From NCBI GenBank assembly GCA_004557075.1, contig SFEX01000031.1:1-33939 (forward strand): a stretch of DNA of 33,939 nucleotides, written 5' to 3'. Under the pieces are notes generated by a model. The model did no database searches. It had not been told where the DNA came from and saw nothing but the letters and a program-made list of their open reading frames with translations. Every line of letters begins with the position of its first letter. Position 1 is the first letter of the stretch. The position numbers and the translations under genes are program-made. This document shows positions 23,231 to 29,779 of the stretch, one piece after another. Source of the stretch: Clostridiales bacterium (GTDB lineage Bacteria; Bacillota; Clostridia; Oscillospirales; Oscillospiraceae).

Positions 23231-23950
23231 TTATCTCAAGCCCAATTTTTTCAGCCTTCCTGCCACAGCGGACGTACTGCGCTTTAGGGTAATTGCTATT
23301 TCACTCAGAGGCACTGACTTTTTATAAAGATCAGTGAGGCAGTCATCCTGCTCTCTCGTCCAGGGCGTGCCCTGCATCTGCGCATTCAGATTTCCCGCAA
23401 AGATGATTGCATCCAGATTATCCACGATAAAATGCTGCGCCTCGCTATTGTAAACGACCACCGGATAAGGGCCGTCGCGGCCGGTGCGTTCTTCTACGGA
23501 AATGCCGCTTTCTCTGCCGATTTCGGTCGGCCGCTTCACCTGCTTCCCGTCCGGCGTAACTGCAATTTCCATCATACCGATTTCTGTAAGCCATGTGAGG
23601 ATGGCCGAATAGCTGAACTTTTTCATATTTTCAGTATCGACCAGCATATTTACGCGCTTGGCAATTTCGCTGGCCGGAATCGGCTTTTCCTAATAGTTAA
23701 ACTCGCCTCTCTTTTCAAAGGGAATCGACAGAGGCAGCTTCTTCGGCTTCTTTTCTGCGGCCGCCGAGCCTATTCCGCCATTTTCAATCACTTGACGCAG
23801 CACATCAGATACGAAGAAAAAACATCTTGATAAACGCACATTGTTTATGATGTCTGCATCGGGCGCCATAGTGTCATCAACAGGATTAATTCCGTTTGCC
23901 AACTTGTCTATATACGTTTTTGCACGCTCAATTTTTTCAAGCTCTGTCAT
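23231..23950 (-). pseudogene. SANT/Myb-like-tailed hypothetical protein interrupted by an in-frame TAG
   Basis: Two minus-strand pieces lie in the same frame: an N-terminal piece from ATG 23950 (after an AGAGGAG site) starting MTELEKIERAKTYIDKLANG and ending FNY, and a C-terminal piece from the 14 codons EKPIPASEIAKRVN onward. A single TAG (plus positions 23690-23692) separates them; without it the protein would be about 239 residues. The C-terminus (TPWTREQDDCLTDLYKKSVPLSEIAITLKRSTSAVAGRLKKLG) is a Myb/SANT-like or GcrA-like DNA-binding helix set. Function unknown. A single base change could account for the stop; alternatively the codon is read through. The rest is intact with no other lesion. 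Confidence 0.75.
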
Positions 23951-24029
23951 AAGCATTCTCCTCTCTGCCGGCATTATAATTTATATTATCAAATTTTGGC
24001 GATAATGGCAAGAAGCAGTGCGGAGGCAC

Positions 24030-24100
24030 GATTGTTCTTGCGGTGTCTCGACCGGTGAGCTTGGCAATAGCGATTGCTTTAAGCTGAAAGACGAAAGGAG
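24030..24100 (+). repeat. R1-type half-unit upstream of the rpsF operon
   Basis: The sequence GCGGTGTCTCGACCGGTGAG, then GGCAATAGCGATTGC, and GACGAAAGGAGAAAA match the right half of R1; the first part matches the copy near 33693. It resumes the repeat family immediately after the accessory segment. Here the SD-like end is not used, since a promoter follows it. Confidence 0.7.
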
Positions 24101-24117
24101 AAAATCGGTTTAAAAAC

Positions 24118-24145
24118 TTGACAATCGGGGAAAAACGTGTATAAT
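24118..24145 (+). promoter_or_regulatory. Sigma-A promoter of rpsF-ssb-rpsR
   Basis: A consensus TTGACA at 24118-24123 and TATAAT at 24140-24145, 16 bases apart, about 80 bases before the rpsF start. Confidence 0.85.
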
Positions 24146-24150
24146 AATAG

Positions 24151-24220
24151 GGCTTGTCGAAATCGACAGGCTATCCTTGCTCCCGCCGGGTGCGGGGGCC
24201 AAATGACCAGAAGGAGGTGC
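24151..24220 (+). promoter_or_regulatory. Structured rpsF leader (candidate S6:S18 autoregulatory site)
   Basis: Two hairpins lie between promoter and Shine-Dalgarno: TTGTCGA/TCGACAG around 24154-24169, and GCTCCCGC (24179-24186) with GCGGGGGC (24192-24199) on a CGGGT loop. S6:S18 complexes are known to bind leaders of rpsF operons in several bacteria through a stem with a CCG element; a CCG is present here, but the exact consensus fold was not tested. Confidence 0.45.
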
Positions 24221-24225
24221 AAACC

Positions 24226-24522
24226 ATGGCAAAATCAACTGAGAAGTACGAAGTAATGTACATCATCAACCCGAACTTCACCGAGGAGCAGACCGCTGCT
24301 GTCGTCGAGAAGTTCAAGGCACTTGTTGAGGCTAATGGTACCCTGGACGAACTGGAGGAGATGGGTAAGCGCAAGCTCGCTTACGAGATCAACTACATTT
24401 CAGAGGGCTACTATGTGCTGATGAAGTTCACAAGCTCCGCAGATTTCCCTGCTGAGCTGGACCGTATCCTCGGCATCACTGACGGCATCATGCGTCGCCT
24501 GATTACCCTGCGCGCAGAGTAA
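24226..24522 (+). CDS. rpsF: 30S ribosomal protein S6
   Basis: 98 residues starting MAKSTEKYEVMYIINPNF after a strong AAGGAGGTG site. The S6 beta-alpha-beta fold is recognisable through YEVMYIINPNFTEEQ, MGKRKLAYEINYISEGYYVLMKF and the C-terminal RLITLRAE. It binds S18 in the platform of the 30S subunit. It is the first gene of the S6-SSB-S18 operon, spaced 11 bases from ssb. Confidence 0.97.
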   Translation: MAKSTEKYEVMYIINPNFTEEQTAAVVEKFKALVEANGTLDELEEMGKRKLAYEINYISEGYYVLMKFTSSADFPAELDRILGITDGIMRRLITLRAE

Positions 24523-24533
24523 GGAGACGAGTT

Positions 24534-24986
24534 ATGCTTAATCACATCACGATCATGGGGCGTCTGACTCGCGATCCCGAGCTCAGATATACCCAGTCCC
24601 AGACACCTGTGGCGTCTTTCACCCTCGCTGTCGACCGCGACTTCGGCGGCCGCGACGGTGCTGAGAAGCAGACCGATTTCATCGACTGCGTCGCATGGCG
24701 TCAGACCGCCGAATTTGTCAACAAGTATTTCTCGAAGGGCAGCATGGCCGTCGTTTCCGGCCGCCTGCAGATCCGCGACTGGACCGACCGCGAGGGCGGC
24801 AAGCGCCGCAGCGCCGAGGTCGTTGTTGACAATATCTATTTCGGCGAAAGCAAGCGCCGCGAAGGCGGCGAAATGCGCAGCGAATCCCGTCCCGCGTACA
24901 GCAGCAGCTACGAGAGCGTCAGCCCCTCCATGGGCGCTTCCGCATTCTCCGAGCTCGGCGACGACGACGGCGAGCTGCCGTTCTAA
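24534..24986 (+). CDS. ssb: Single-stranded DNA-binding protein
   Basis: 150 residues. The OB fold begins MLNHITIMGRLTRDPELRYTQSQTPVASFTLAVDRDF and continues DFIDCVAWRQTAEFV; the linker is short and the acidic tip DDDGELPF is the docking site for repair and replication partners. Its position between rpsF and rpsR is the standard arrangement. Confidence 0.97.
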   Translation: MLNHITIMGRLTRDPELRYTQSQTPVASFTLAVDRDFGGRDGAEKQTDFIDCVAWRQTAEFVNKYFSKGSMAVVSGRLQIRDWTDREGGKRRSAEVVVDNIYFGESKRREGGEMRSESRPAYSSSYESVSPSMGASAFSELGDDDGELPF

Positions 24987-25009
24987 AATTTTGATAGGAG
25001 GATACAGCT

Positions 25010-25249
25010 ATGGCTTTCGATAAGAACAATCTCAAAAACCGTAAGCGCAGAAAAGTCTGCCAGTTTTGCGTAGATAAGGCCACCAGCATCGACTATAAGG
25101 ATACCGCGAAGCTCCGCCGCTACATGTCCGAGCGCAGCAAGATCCTGCCCCGCCGCACCACCGGCACCTGCGCAATGCATCAGCGTCAGCTCACCGAGGC
25201 TATCAAGAGAGCCCGTCAGATCGCTCTCCTGCCCTACGTCACTGACTGA
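25010..25249 (+). CDS. rpsR: 30S ribosomal protein S18
   Basis: 79 residues: KNRKRRKVCQFC near the start (a zinc-type cysteine pair), YKDTAKLRRYMSERSKILPRRTTGTCAMHQRQLTEAIKRARQIALLPY is the S18 signature. The ATG follows GATAGGAGG. Last gene of the operon; an intrinsic terminator follows. Confidence 0.97.
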   Translation: MAFDKNNLKNRKRRKVCQFCVDKATSIDYKDTAKLRRYMSERSKILPRRTTGTCAMHQRQLTEAIKRARQIALLPYVTD

Positions 25250-25262
25250 TTTAAACGAAAAA

Positions 25263-25297
25263 CAAGCTTCCGATCACTTCGGGAGCTTGATTTTTTT
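25263..25297 (+). terminator. Intrinsic terminator of rpsF-ssb-rpsR
   Basis: CAAGCTTCCGA and TTCGGGAGCTTG (25263-25289) form the stem; ATTTTTTT follows. Confidence 0.88.
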
Positions 25298-25342
25298 ATG
25301 CGCTCAAATTATAATTTCCTCATTGAATGAAGAGGTGATACC

Positions 25343-26020
25343 ATGCTCAGTGAACGCTACAGCAGAAATATCGGCGCGATAACGCAGGCCGAGCAGGAGG
25401 CGCTGCGCGCAAAACGCGTGCTCATCGCCGGAGGCGGTGGGCTGGGCGGCTATGTCCTCGCGCACATGCTGCGCATCGGCGTCGGCGGTATTACGCTCTG
25501 CGATTTCGACGTTTTCGATGAGACGAATTTAAACCGCCAGCTCCTGTGTACGCTCGATACCCTCGGTGCTTCCAAAGCGCAGACCGCGGCCGAATACGCG
25601 GCGGCGATCAACCCCGACGTCCGCTTCCGCGCCTTGCGCGAGAGGCTTGACGGCGATAGCTGTAGGCGCATTCTGCCGGGGCACGACCTTGTCATCGACG
25701 CGCTTGATAACGTAGAGAGCCGCATAGAGCTTGCCTCGGCCTGCTGCGAGGCGGGGCTGCCGCTTGTCTACGGCGCTGTGGGCGGCTGGACATTGCAGGC
25801 GGCGGTTATCATGCCCGAGCACCCTGCGAAAGCTTTAGAGCGGCTGTACGCCGGCGGCGCGGCGGCGGAGCCGTCGTGTCTGTCGTTCACACCGTCGGTG
25901 TGCGCGGGGATACAGGCCGCCGAGGCGGTAAAGCTCCTGCTGGGCAAGCCGTCGGAGCTCGAGGGGCGTATGTTCGTCATGGATCTGCTCCACAACGACT
26001 CTTTTTTTATTACGTTTTAA
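25343..26020 (+). CDS. ThiF/MoeB/HesA-family E1-like adenylyltransferase
   Basis: 225 residues. The Rossmann nucleotide loop is VLIAGGGGLGGYVLAHMLRIGVG (about 27-49), followed by DFDVFDETNLNRQLL with the catalytic-loop NRQ, and DALDN near residue 117. These enzymes adenylate the C-terminus of small sulfur carriers or ubiquitin-like proteins. The paired CxxC zinc sites of MoeB/ThiF are not seen and no carrier protein gene is adjacent, so the partner is unknown. It has its own AAGAGGTGA site after the rpsR terminator, without a convincing promoter. The stop is followed at once by repeat sequence. Confidence 0.85.
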   Translation: MLSERYSRNIGAITQAEQEALRAKRVLIAGGGGLGGYVLAHMLRIGVGGITLCDFDVFDETNLNRQLLCTLDTLGASKAQTAAEYAAAINPDVRFRALRERLDGDSCRRILPGHDLVIDALDNVESRIELASACCEAGLPLVYGAVGGWTLQAAVIMPEHPAKALERLYAGGAAAEPSCLSFTPSVCAGIQAAEAVKLLLGKPSELEGRMFVMDLLHNDSFFITF

Positions 26021-26118
26021 CATTTTAAATAATCTTTTTTGCACTCGCGCGTTCAATAACATTGCACCGCACCCGCAGGGGCGACCATCGCTCGTCCGGC
26101 GACGGCTGCTGGCGCACC
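26021..26118. repeat. R1 end fragment and R2 palindrome after the ThiF-like gene
   Basis: TTTTTTGCACTCGCGCG near 26036-26052 is the R1 left end in minus orientation; the R2 palindrome GGGGCGACCATCGCTCGTCC lies near 26080-26099. The repeat stops at about 26118 where the islet palindrome starts. Confidence 0.75.
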
Positions 26119-26120
26119 AT

Positions 26121-26169
26121 AACTGGACATCAATTTTGATACAATGTGTATCGGACTTGGTGTCCAGTT
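26121..26169. repeat. Nested 49-base palindrome at islet edge
   Basis: AACTGGACA (26121-26129) and TGTCCAGTT (26161-26169) are perfect inverted repeats; inside them GATACA (26138-26143) and TGTATC (26147-26152) form a second hairpin. It marks the left edge of the XRE/SLOG islet and could be a miniature inverted-repeat element or recombination site. It has no U-tract and is unlike a terminator. Confidence 0.55.
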
Positions 26170-26180
26170 CTTTATGAAAA

Positions 26181-26208
26181 AAAGCCGGAGCAGTTACGCT
26201 CCGGCTTT
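26181..26208 (-). terminator. Intrinsic terminator of the XRE gene
   Basis: AAAGCCGGAGC and GCTCCGGCTTT flank a six-base loop; read on the minus strand the stem is followed by a run of T residues, just after the XRE stop at 26242. Confidence 0.85.
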
Positions 26209-26241
26209 ATCGACAGTCTAAAGAAGCCCAAAGACTTCATA

Positions 26242-26556
26242 TTATTCGTTATCATGGCTCATGGCTTTAAGCATTTGAAGAACGGCCTGTTTCTGGTTTG
26301 GCTTCAGACAAACCCAGGCATCGAACATTTCTTTCATATCCGGAGTCAGTTCTACCATATCGGTATCCGCAAAGAACTGTGACAAAGTGATGCCGAATCC
26401 TCTGCATATCGTCTCAAGGGTAGCAATGGATGGAACCGTATTTCTTCTGAAAGCGTTGCCAATCGTGGACTGTGCCAGACCGCATTCCTTTGATAGTTTG
26501 TACTCCGTCCAACCGCGCTCTCGCAATAGCTGCTGGAGACGAGCATGTATATCCAT
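26242..26556 (-). CDS. XRE-family helix-turn-helix regulator
   Basis: 104 residues. The Cro/CI-type HTH is MDIHARLQQLLRERGWTEYKLSKECGLAQSTIGNAFRRNTVPSIATLETICRGFGITLSQFF; a short C-terminal helical part (LTPDMKEMFDAWVCLKPNQKQAVLQMLKAM) is common in Firmicutes regulators of this type. The start follows an AAAGGTGGTGA site. It is divergent from the SLOG gene across 126 bases, which suggests mutual control; the gap includes the partly palindromic ACTTCTAAAGTGAGT near 26587, an unproven operator candidate. Confidence 0.9.
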   Translation of the reverse strand: MDIHARLQQLLRERGWTEYKLSKECGLAQSTIGNAFRRNTVPSIATLETICRGFGITLSQFFADTDMVELTPDMKEMFDAWVCLKPNQKQAVLQMLKAMSHDNE

Positions 26557-26682
26557 AGCGTCACCACCTTTTTCATAACTATTTTACTTCTAAAGTGAGT
26601 GATAAAATACATATGAATTGAATCGAAAGTAGATATATAATATGATGTATATTGGAAAAGATACTTATTCGGAGGCGATATT

Positions 26683-27171
26683 ATGATAGAAAGCGAGAAA
26701 AGAGCACACAGGGTGTGCTTTACAGGCCATCGCCCGGAGAAACTGACCCGCAGTGAAAAAGCGCTTAGAAAGGATCTGGAAAAAGAAATCCGCCAGGCAA
26801 TCGCTGACGGACTGAATGTTTTTATTACCGGCATGGCAAGAGGAGTGGATATTTGGGCTGCACAAATCGTTCTGAGTCTTCGTGACGAGGGCTACCCAAT
26901 AAAGCTGATGTGCGCCTGCCCTTATGACGGTTTTGAAGTGGGTTGGAAACAAGAATGGAAAGCACAATATAATACCATACTGGCGGCAGCCGACTTCGTG
27001 AAATATGTCTGCGAGGGGTATAGCCGGTCTTGCTTTCAGATTAGAAACGAATGGATGGTCAACCATGCCATCAGGGTCATTGCCGTGTTTAACGGCGAAC
27101 AGAGCGGGACTAAAAACACAATAGATTATGCATCCAAGGTCGGTGTACCTATTGCTTACATAGATGGGTGA
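26683..27171 (+). CDS. SLOG-family (DUF1273/YpsA-like) nucleotide-sensing protein
   Basis: 162 residues. The N-terminal VCFTGHRPEKLT is the hallmark of the DUF1273/YpsA branch of the SLOG superfamily, followed by a FITGMARGVDIWAAQIVLSL Rossmann segment and an acidic, tryptophan-containing midsection. SLOG proteins are predicted to bind nucleotide-derived ligands and occur in stress, phage and defence contexts; the ligand here is unknown. The ATG follows GGAGGCGA. It is divergent from the XRE regulator and ends before a strong terminator, so the two form an islet of their own. Confidence 0.8.
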   Translation: MIESEKRAHRVCFTGHRPEKLTRSEKALRKDLEKEIRQAIADGLNVFITGMARGVDIWAAQIVLSLRDEGYPIKLMCACPYDGFEVGWKQEWKAQYNTILAAADFVKYVCEGYSRSCFQIRNEWMVNHAIRVIAVFNGEQSGTKNTIDYASKVGVPIAYIDG

Positions 27172-27189
27172 AAGGCGCGGTGCTATCAC

Positions 27190-27230
27190 AAAAGCCCTTT
27201 GAAATCATTGATTTCAAAGGGCTTTTTGCG
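27190..27230 (+). terminator. Intrinsic terminator of the SLOG gene
   Basis: AAAAGCCCTTTGAAATCA (27190-27207) and TGATTTCAAAGGGCTTTT (27209-27226) form an 18-bp perfect stem followed by T residues. Confidence 0.9.
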
Positions 27231-27329
27231 CATGCTGTATTGGAGGCAATTTGCAATTAACGACTTGTGCTCAGAGGCTCATGCCCATTTCTTTCTTCGC
27301 GTGATCAATAAGCAGGTTAAGACAGGGAA

Positions 27330-27600
27330 AAACACCTCATCCGTCACGCAAAGCTTTTACCGATATCACCGGTCGAGTATCAGCAAAAACGATTACCCAA
27401 AGCGTTGAAACGAATTGCTTCGCGGCAGCCGCCGCCGGACGAGCAGTGCTCGCCCCTACGGGTGTAGAGGTTATTGAACATTGCATTATCTAATTAAGCG
27501 CGCGAGTGCAATATAGATACTGCCAGCGCCTATGGTCGGGCACTGGCAGTAACGACTATTTAAGATGTGGCAACGAATCGCTGCCCGCCAGCCGGCGGGG
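27330..27600. repeat. Repeat block between the islet and the histidine kinase gene
   Basis: From 27231 to about 27330 nothing is recognised. Then an R3 fragment (CACCTCATCCGTCACGC), an R1 half (CACCGGTCGAGTATCAGC), an R2 element (GGACGAGCAGTGCTCGCCCC near 27437-27456), and a plus R1 unit from AATTAAGCGCGCGAGTGC to AACGACTATTTAAGATG, which overlaps the end of the kinase gene. The CCCGCCAGCCGGCGGG palindrome (27584-27599) inside the kinase gene also occurs at about 18104. Confidence 0.8.
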
Positions 27601-28815
27601 AAGTTCGGCAGTGAAGGTCACGCCGCCGGGGACGGCTTTGGCGCTTATGCTGCCGCCGTGAGCCTCCGCCACGGCCTTTGCTATTGACAGCCCCACACCC
27701 GTGCCGCCGCTGCCCGCCGAGCGGGATTTGTCGGCGCGGTAAAAGCGGTCGAAAAACCGGTCTATATCCGTGAGCCGCTCCGGCGCGCAGGCGTTATACG
27801 TCTCGATAACGCAGCTCTTGCGCCTCTTATAGAGCCTGAAGCTTATGTCGCCATCGGCCTCCGCGTACTTGAAGGCGTTGTCGAGCAGGATGGATATCAT
27901 CTGCTGCACAAGCACCCTGTCGCCGAACATGCTCAGCTCGTCCTCAATGCTGCGCTCAAAGCGGCGGCCTTGCGCCTTTGCGAGCGTCTCAAAGTGGTCG
28001 GACGCCTCCCACGCCGCGTCGCTGAGCGAAAACTCCGCCTTGTCCGGCAGGGGCTCGTCCTCGTCGAGCCGCGAGAGCGTGACGAGGTTCGTTACAAGCT
28101 TCGACAGCCGCACGCACTGGCGGCGGATATTTACCACCCACTCGTTGTCGGAGTCTGCCATGGCGAGCACGTCCGCGCTGGTGGATATCGAGGTCAGCGG
28201 CGTTTTCAGCTCGTGGCCGGCGTCGGTGATGAAGCGCTTTTGCATCTCGATATTCTTCACATACGGCGCGATGGCGCGCTTTGAAAACGCGGAAACGAGC
28301 GCGAACACCAGCAGCATGCTAACTCCCGCCACCACGAAGGAGACTATCAGCAGCGTGCGCACCGCCTGAAGCTCCTGCGAGGCGTTGAGGAACACAACGG
28401 TGCTGCCATTATCGGAAAAATGCGCGAGAAAGCGGTATTCGCCGCGGTAGCCGCGCTCCTCGCCGGAGCGTGCGACGCTGACGGCGTAATCCGCCGCCTG
28501 CTCTGCGCTGACCGACGCAATGTAATCGCTGAACACGCGCACTGTTTTCTGCTCTGTGTCGAGCTGCACCCAGAAATAGCGCGTCATGTACCGCGCCTCC
28601 GGCGAGCGGTCGCCGAATATGCCCGAGAGCGGGTAGTCGGCGTCGCCGTAGGCGGCCGCGCCGCCCCAGACCGACATTGCGTCAAGCGTGGAGTCGAGCC
28701 GGTCGGTCGTTATATTGTAATTCCATAGGTTGACCGTCAGAAGCAGCAGCAGAGTGACGGCGAAAAACGCCGCCATCGCCGCGCCGATGAAGCGGCGGCG
28801 CATTTTTTTCAGCAT
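27556..28815 (-). CDS. Sensor histidine kinase
   Basis: 419 residues. Two membrane helices (about 10-30 and 154-177) bracket an extracytoplasmic sensor domain I do not recognise. The HisKA box FITDAGHELKTPLTSI contains the phosphoacceptor His201; the ATPase N-box DNAFKYAE and G-box GTGVGLSIAKAVAEAHGG follow. The true start is the ATG at 28815, which overlaps the response-regulator stop (ATGCTGA) and has a GGAGG site in the regulator end; an earlier in-frame ATG at 28917 lies inside the regulator gene. It phosphorylates the adjacent OmpR-type regulator. The last codons (LAGSDSLPHLK) lie in R1/R2-type repeat sequence. Confidence 0.93.
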   Translation of the reverse strand: MLKKMRRRFIGAAMAAFFAVTLLLLLTVNLWNYNITTDRLDSTLDAMSVWGGAAAYGDADYPLSGIFGDRSPEARYMTRYFWVQLDTEQKTVRVFSDYIASVSAEQAADYAVSVARSGEERGYRGEYRFLAHFSDNGSTVVFLNASQELQAVRTLLIVSFVVAGVSMLLVFALVSAFSKRAIAPYVKNIEMQKRFITDAGHELKTPLTSISTSADVLAMADSDNEWVVNIRRQCVRLSKLVTNLVTLSRLDEDEPLPDKAEFSLSDAAWEASDHFETLAKAQGRRFERSIEDELSMFGDRVLVQQMISILLDNAFKYAEADGDISFRLYKRRKSCVIETYNACAPERLTDIDRFFDRFYRADKSRSAGSGGTGVGLSIAKAVAEAHGGSISAKAVPGGVTFTAELPRRLAGSDSLPHLK

Positions 28816-29486
28816 TCCGTGACCTCCAGTGCGTAGCCCGCGCCGCGTATGGTTTTTATCTCGATATCCGCGCAGAGCTGCTTGAGCTTTTTGCGCAGGA
28901 AGCCGATATACGTCCACACGACGTCGATCTCGGCGTCAGAGTCCAGCCCCCACACCTTGTCCATGAGGTTCTCGGTGGAGAACACCCTGCCTCGGTTGCG
29001 CATGAACAGCTCCATGAGCTGAAACTCCTTGTTGTTCAGCCGCACGCTCCTGTCGCCTGTGCTGAGGGTATAGCCGCTCAGGTCGAGCGTGGTATTGCCG
29101 AGGCGTATAAGCTCGGGGACGTAGCTTCCGTTGCGGCGGGTGAGCGCCTTGACGCGGGAGATGAATTCGCTCGTGGCAAAGGGCTTGGGCAGGTAGTCGT
29201 CCGCGCCCGCGTCAAGACCCGCAACGCGATCCTCGACCTCGGCCTTGGCCGATAAAAACAGCACCGGCGCGCTCACGCCCGCCTCGCGCGCGCGGCTGAG
29301 CACCTCCAGCCCGTCAAGCCCGGGCATCATTATATCCAGTACAACCGCGTCGTAGCTGACAGACAGCAGGTAGTCGAGCGCGTCGGTGCCGTTGTGAACC
29401 ATGTCGACGGAAAAGCGGTTTTTCTCGAGTATGAGCTTGAGCGCCTTGGCGATGCCGACCTCATCCTCGGCTATAAGTATACGCAT
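28809..29486 (-). CDS. OmpR/PhoB-family response regulator
   Basis: 225 residues. The receiver domain has the acidic pair in AEDE (residues 6-9), phosphoacceptor Asp51 (VVLDIMMPGLDG) and LSAK (79-82). The winged-helix output domain is seen as LNNKEFQLMELFMRNRGRVFSTENLMDKVWG and TYIGFLRKKLKQL. The ATG at 29486 follows GAGGTGG; an ATG six codons earlier (29507) is less likely. The kinase gene overlaps its stop. The unit is transcribed divergently from the HtrA-like protease at 29780, which makes the protease a candidate target, typical for envelope-stress two-component systems. Confidence 0.94.
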   Translation of the reverse strand: MRILIAEDEVGIAKALKLILEKNRFSVDMVHNGTDALDYLLSVSYDAVVLDIMMPGLDGLEVLSRAREAGVSAPVLFLSAKAEVEDRVAGLDAGADDYLPKPFATSEFISRVKALTRRNGSYVPELIRLGNTTLDLSGYTLSTGDRSVRLNNKEFQLMELFMRNRGRVFSTENLMDKVWGLDSDAEIDVVWTYIGFLRKKLKQLCADIEIKTIRGAGYALEVTEC

Positions 29487-29540
29487 TATATCCACCTCAC
29501 AAGGCATAATATCTTACGAAGCCAAAATCAGGCTGAAATT

Positions 29541-29568
29541 ATTTTATCAGCACCCGCGTAAAAATCAA
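29541..29568 (-). promoter_or_regulatory. Putative promoter of the two-component operon
   Basis: On the minus strand TTGATT (plus 29563-29568) and TAAAAT (29541-29546), 16 bases apart. A GCTGA/TCAGC inverted pair surrounds the -10 (29532-29550) and could be a regulator site. Confidence 0.5.
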
Positions 29569-29599
29569 GATATTTTGAATTCATTTCAGGTTGAGGTTT

Positions 29600-29775
29600 T
29601 ATTATCGCATCAAAGCTTCAAGTAGTCGCTTTTGCACTCGCGCGGTCAATTAGAGGCAGCAATGTTGAATCAATTGCCGCACCCTATGCCTCCCTCGTCA
29701 GAGGGAGCCAAAGAAATGGCAATTGCTTCAACGTTAAAATAGATTACTAAAAACGCAGCAACGAAAGGAAATAAA
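29600..29775. repeat. Repeat block between the two-component operon and htrA
   Basis: A minus R1 fragment (CATCAAAGCTTCAAGTAGTCG, then TTTTGCACTCGCGCG near 29632-29646), a reversed stretch GGCAGCAATGTTGAATC equal to the R2 tail, the R4 palindrome CTCCCTCGTCAGAGGGAG near 29692-29709, and a plus R1 right end (GATTACTAAAAACGCAGC) that delivers the htrA Shine-Dalgarno. Confidence 0.8.
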
Positions 29776-29779
29776 AGAT

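Larger units (their letters stand above)
18850..24020. mobile_element. Accessory segment beside tRNA-Pro (integrated island remnant)
   Basis: From the tRNA-Pro terminator to about 24020 the base composition drops, codon use changes, genes carry ordinary intrinsic terminators, and none of the R1-R4 repeats found in nearly every core-gene gap occurs. The cargo is a macro-domain gene, a truncated radical SAM gene, mutM, an EndoIII-like glycosylase and a stop-interrupted gene. No integrase or att duplication is visible, so the term island remnant is an inference from composition, position next to a tRNA 3' end, and repeat absence. Confidence 0.6.

Noticed and set aside
18726..24030. Direct att repeats formed from the tRNA-Pro 3' end
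   Set aside because: I looked for a second copy of the T-arm and CCA end near 23980-24030 and in the rest of the window and found none; the segment may have lost its right end.
28817..28917. Upstream start for the histidine kinase (ATG at 28917)
   Set aside because: It would place 34 codons inside the response-regulator gene; the ATG at 28815 overlaps the regulator stop in the usual coupled way and has a GGAGG site.
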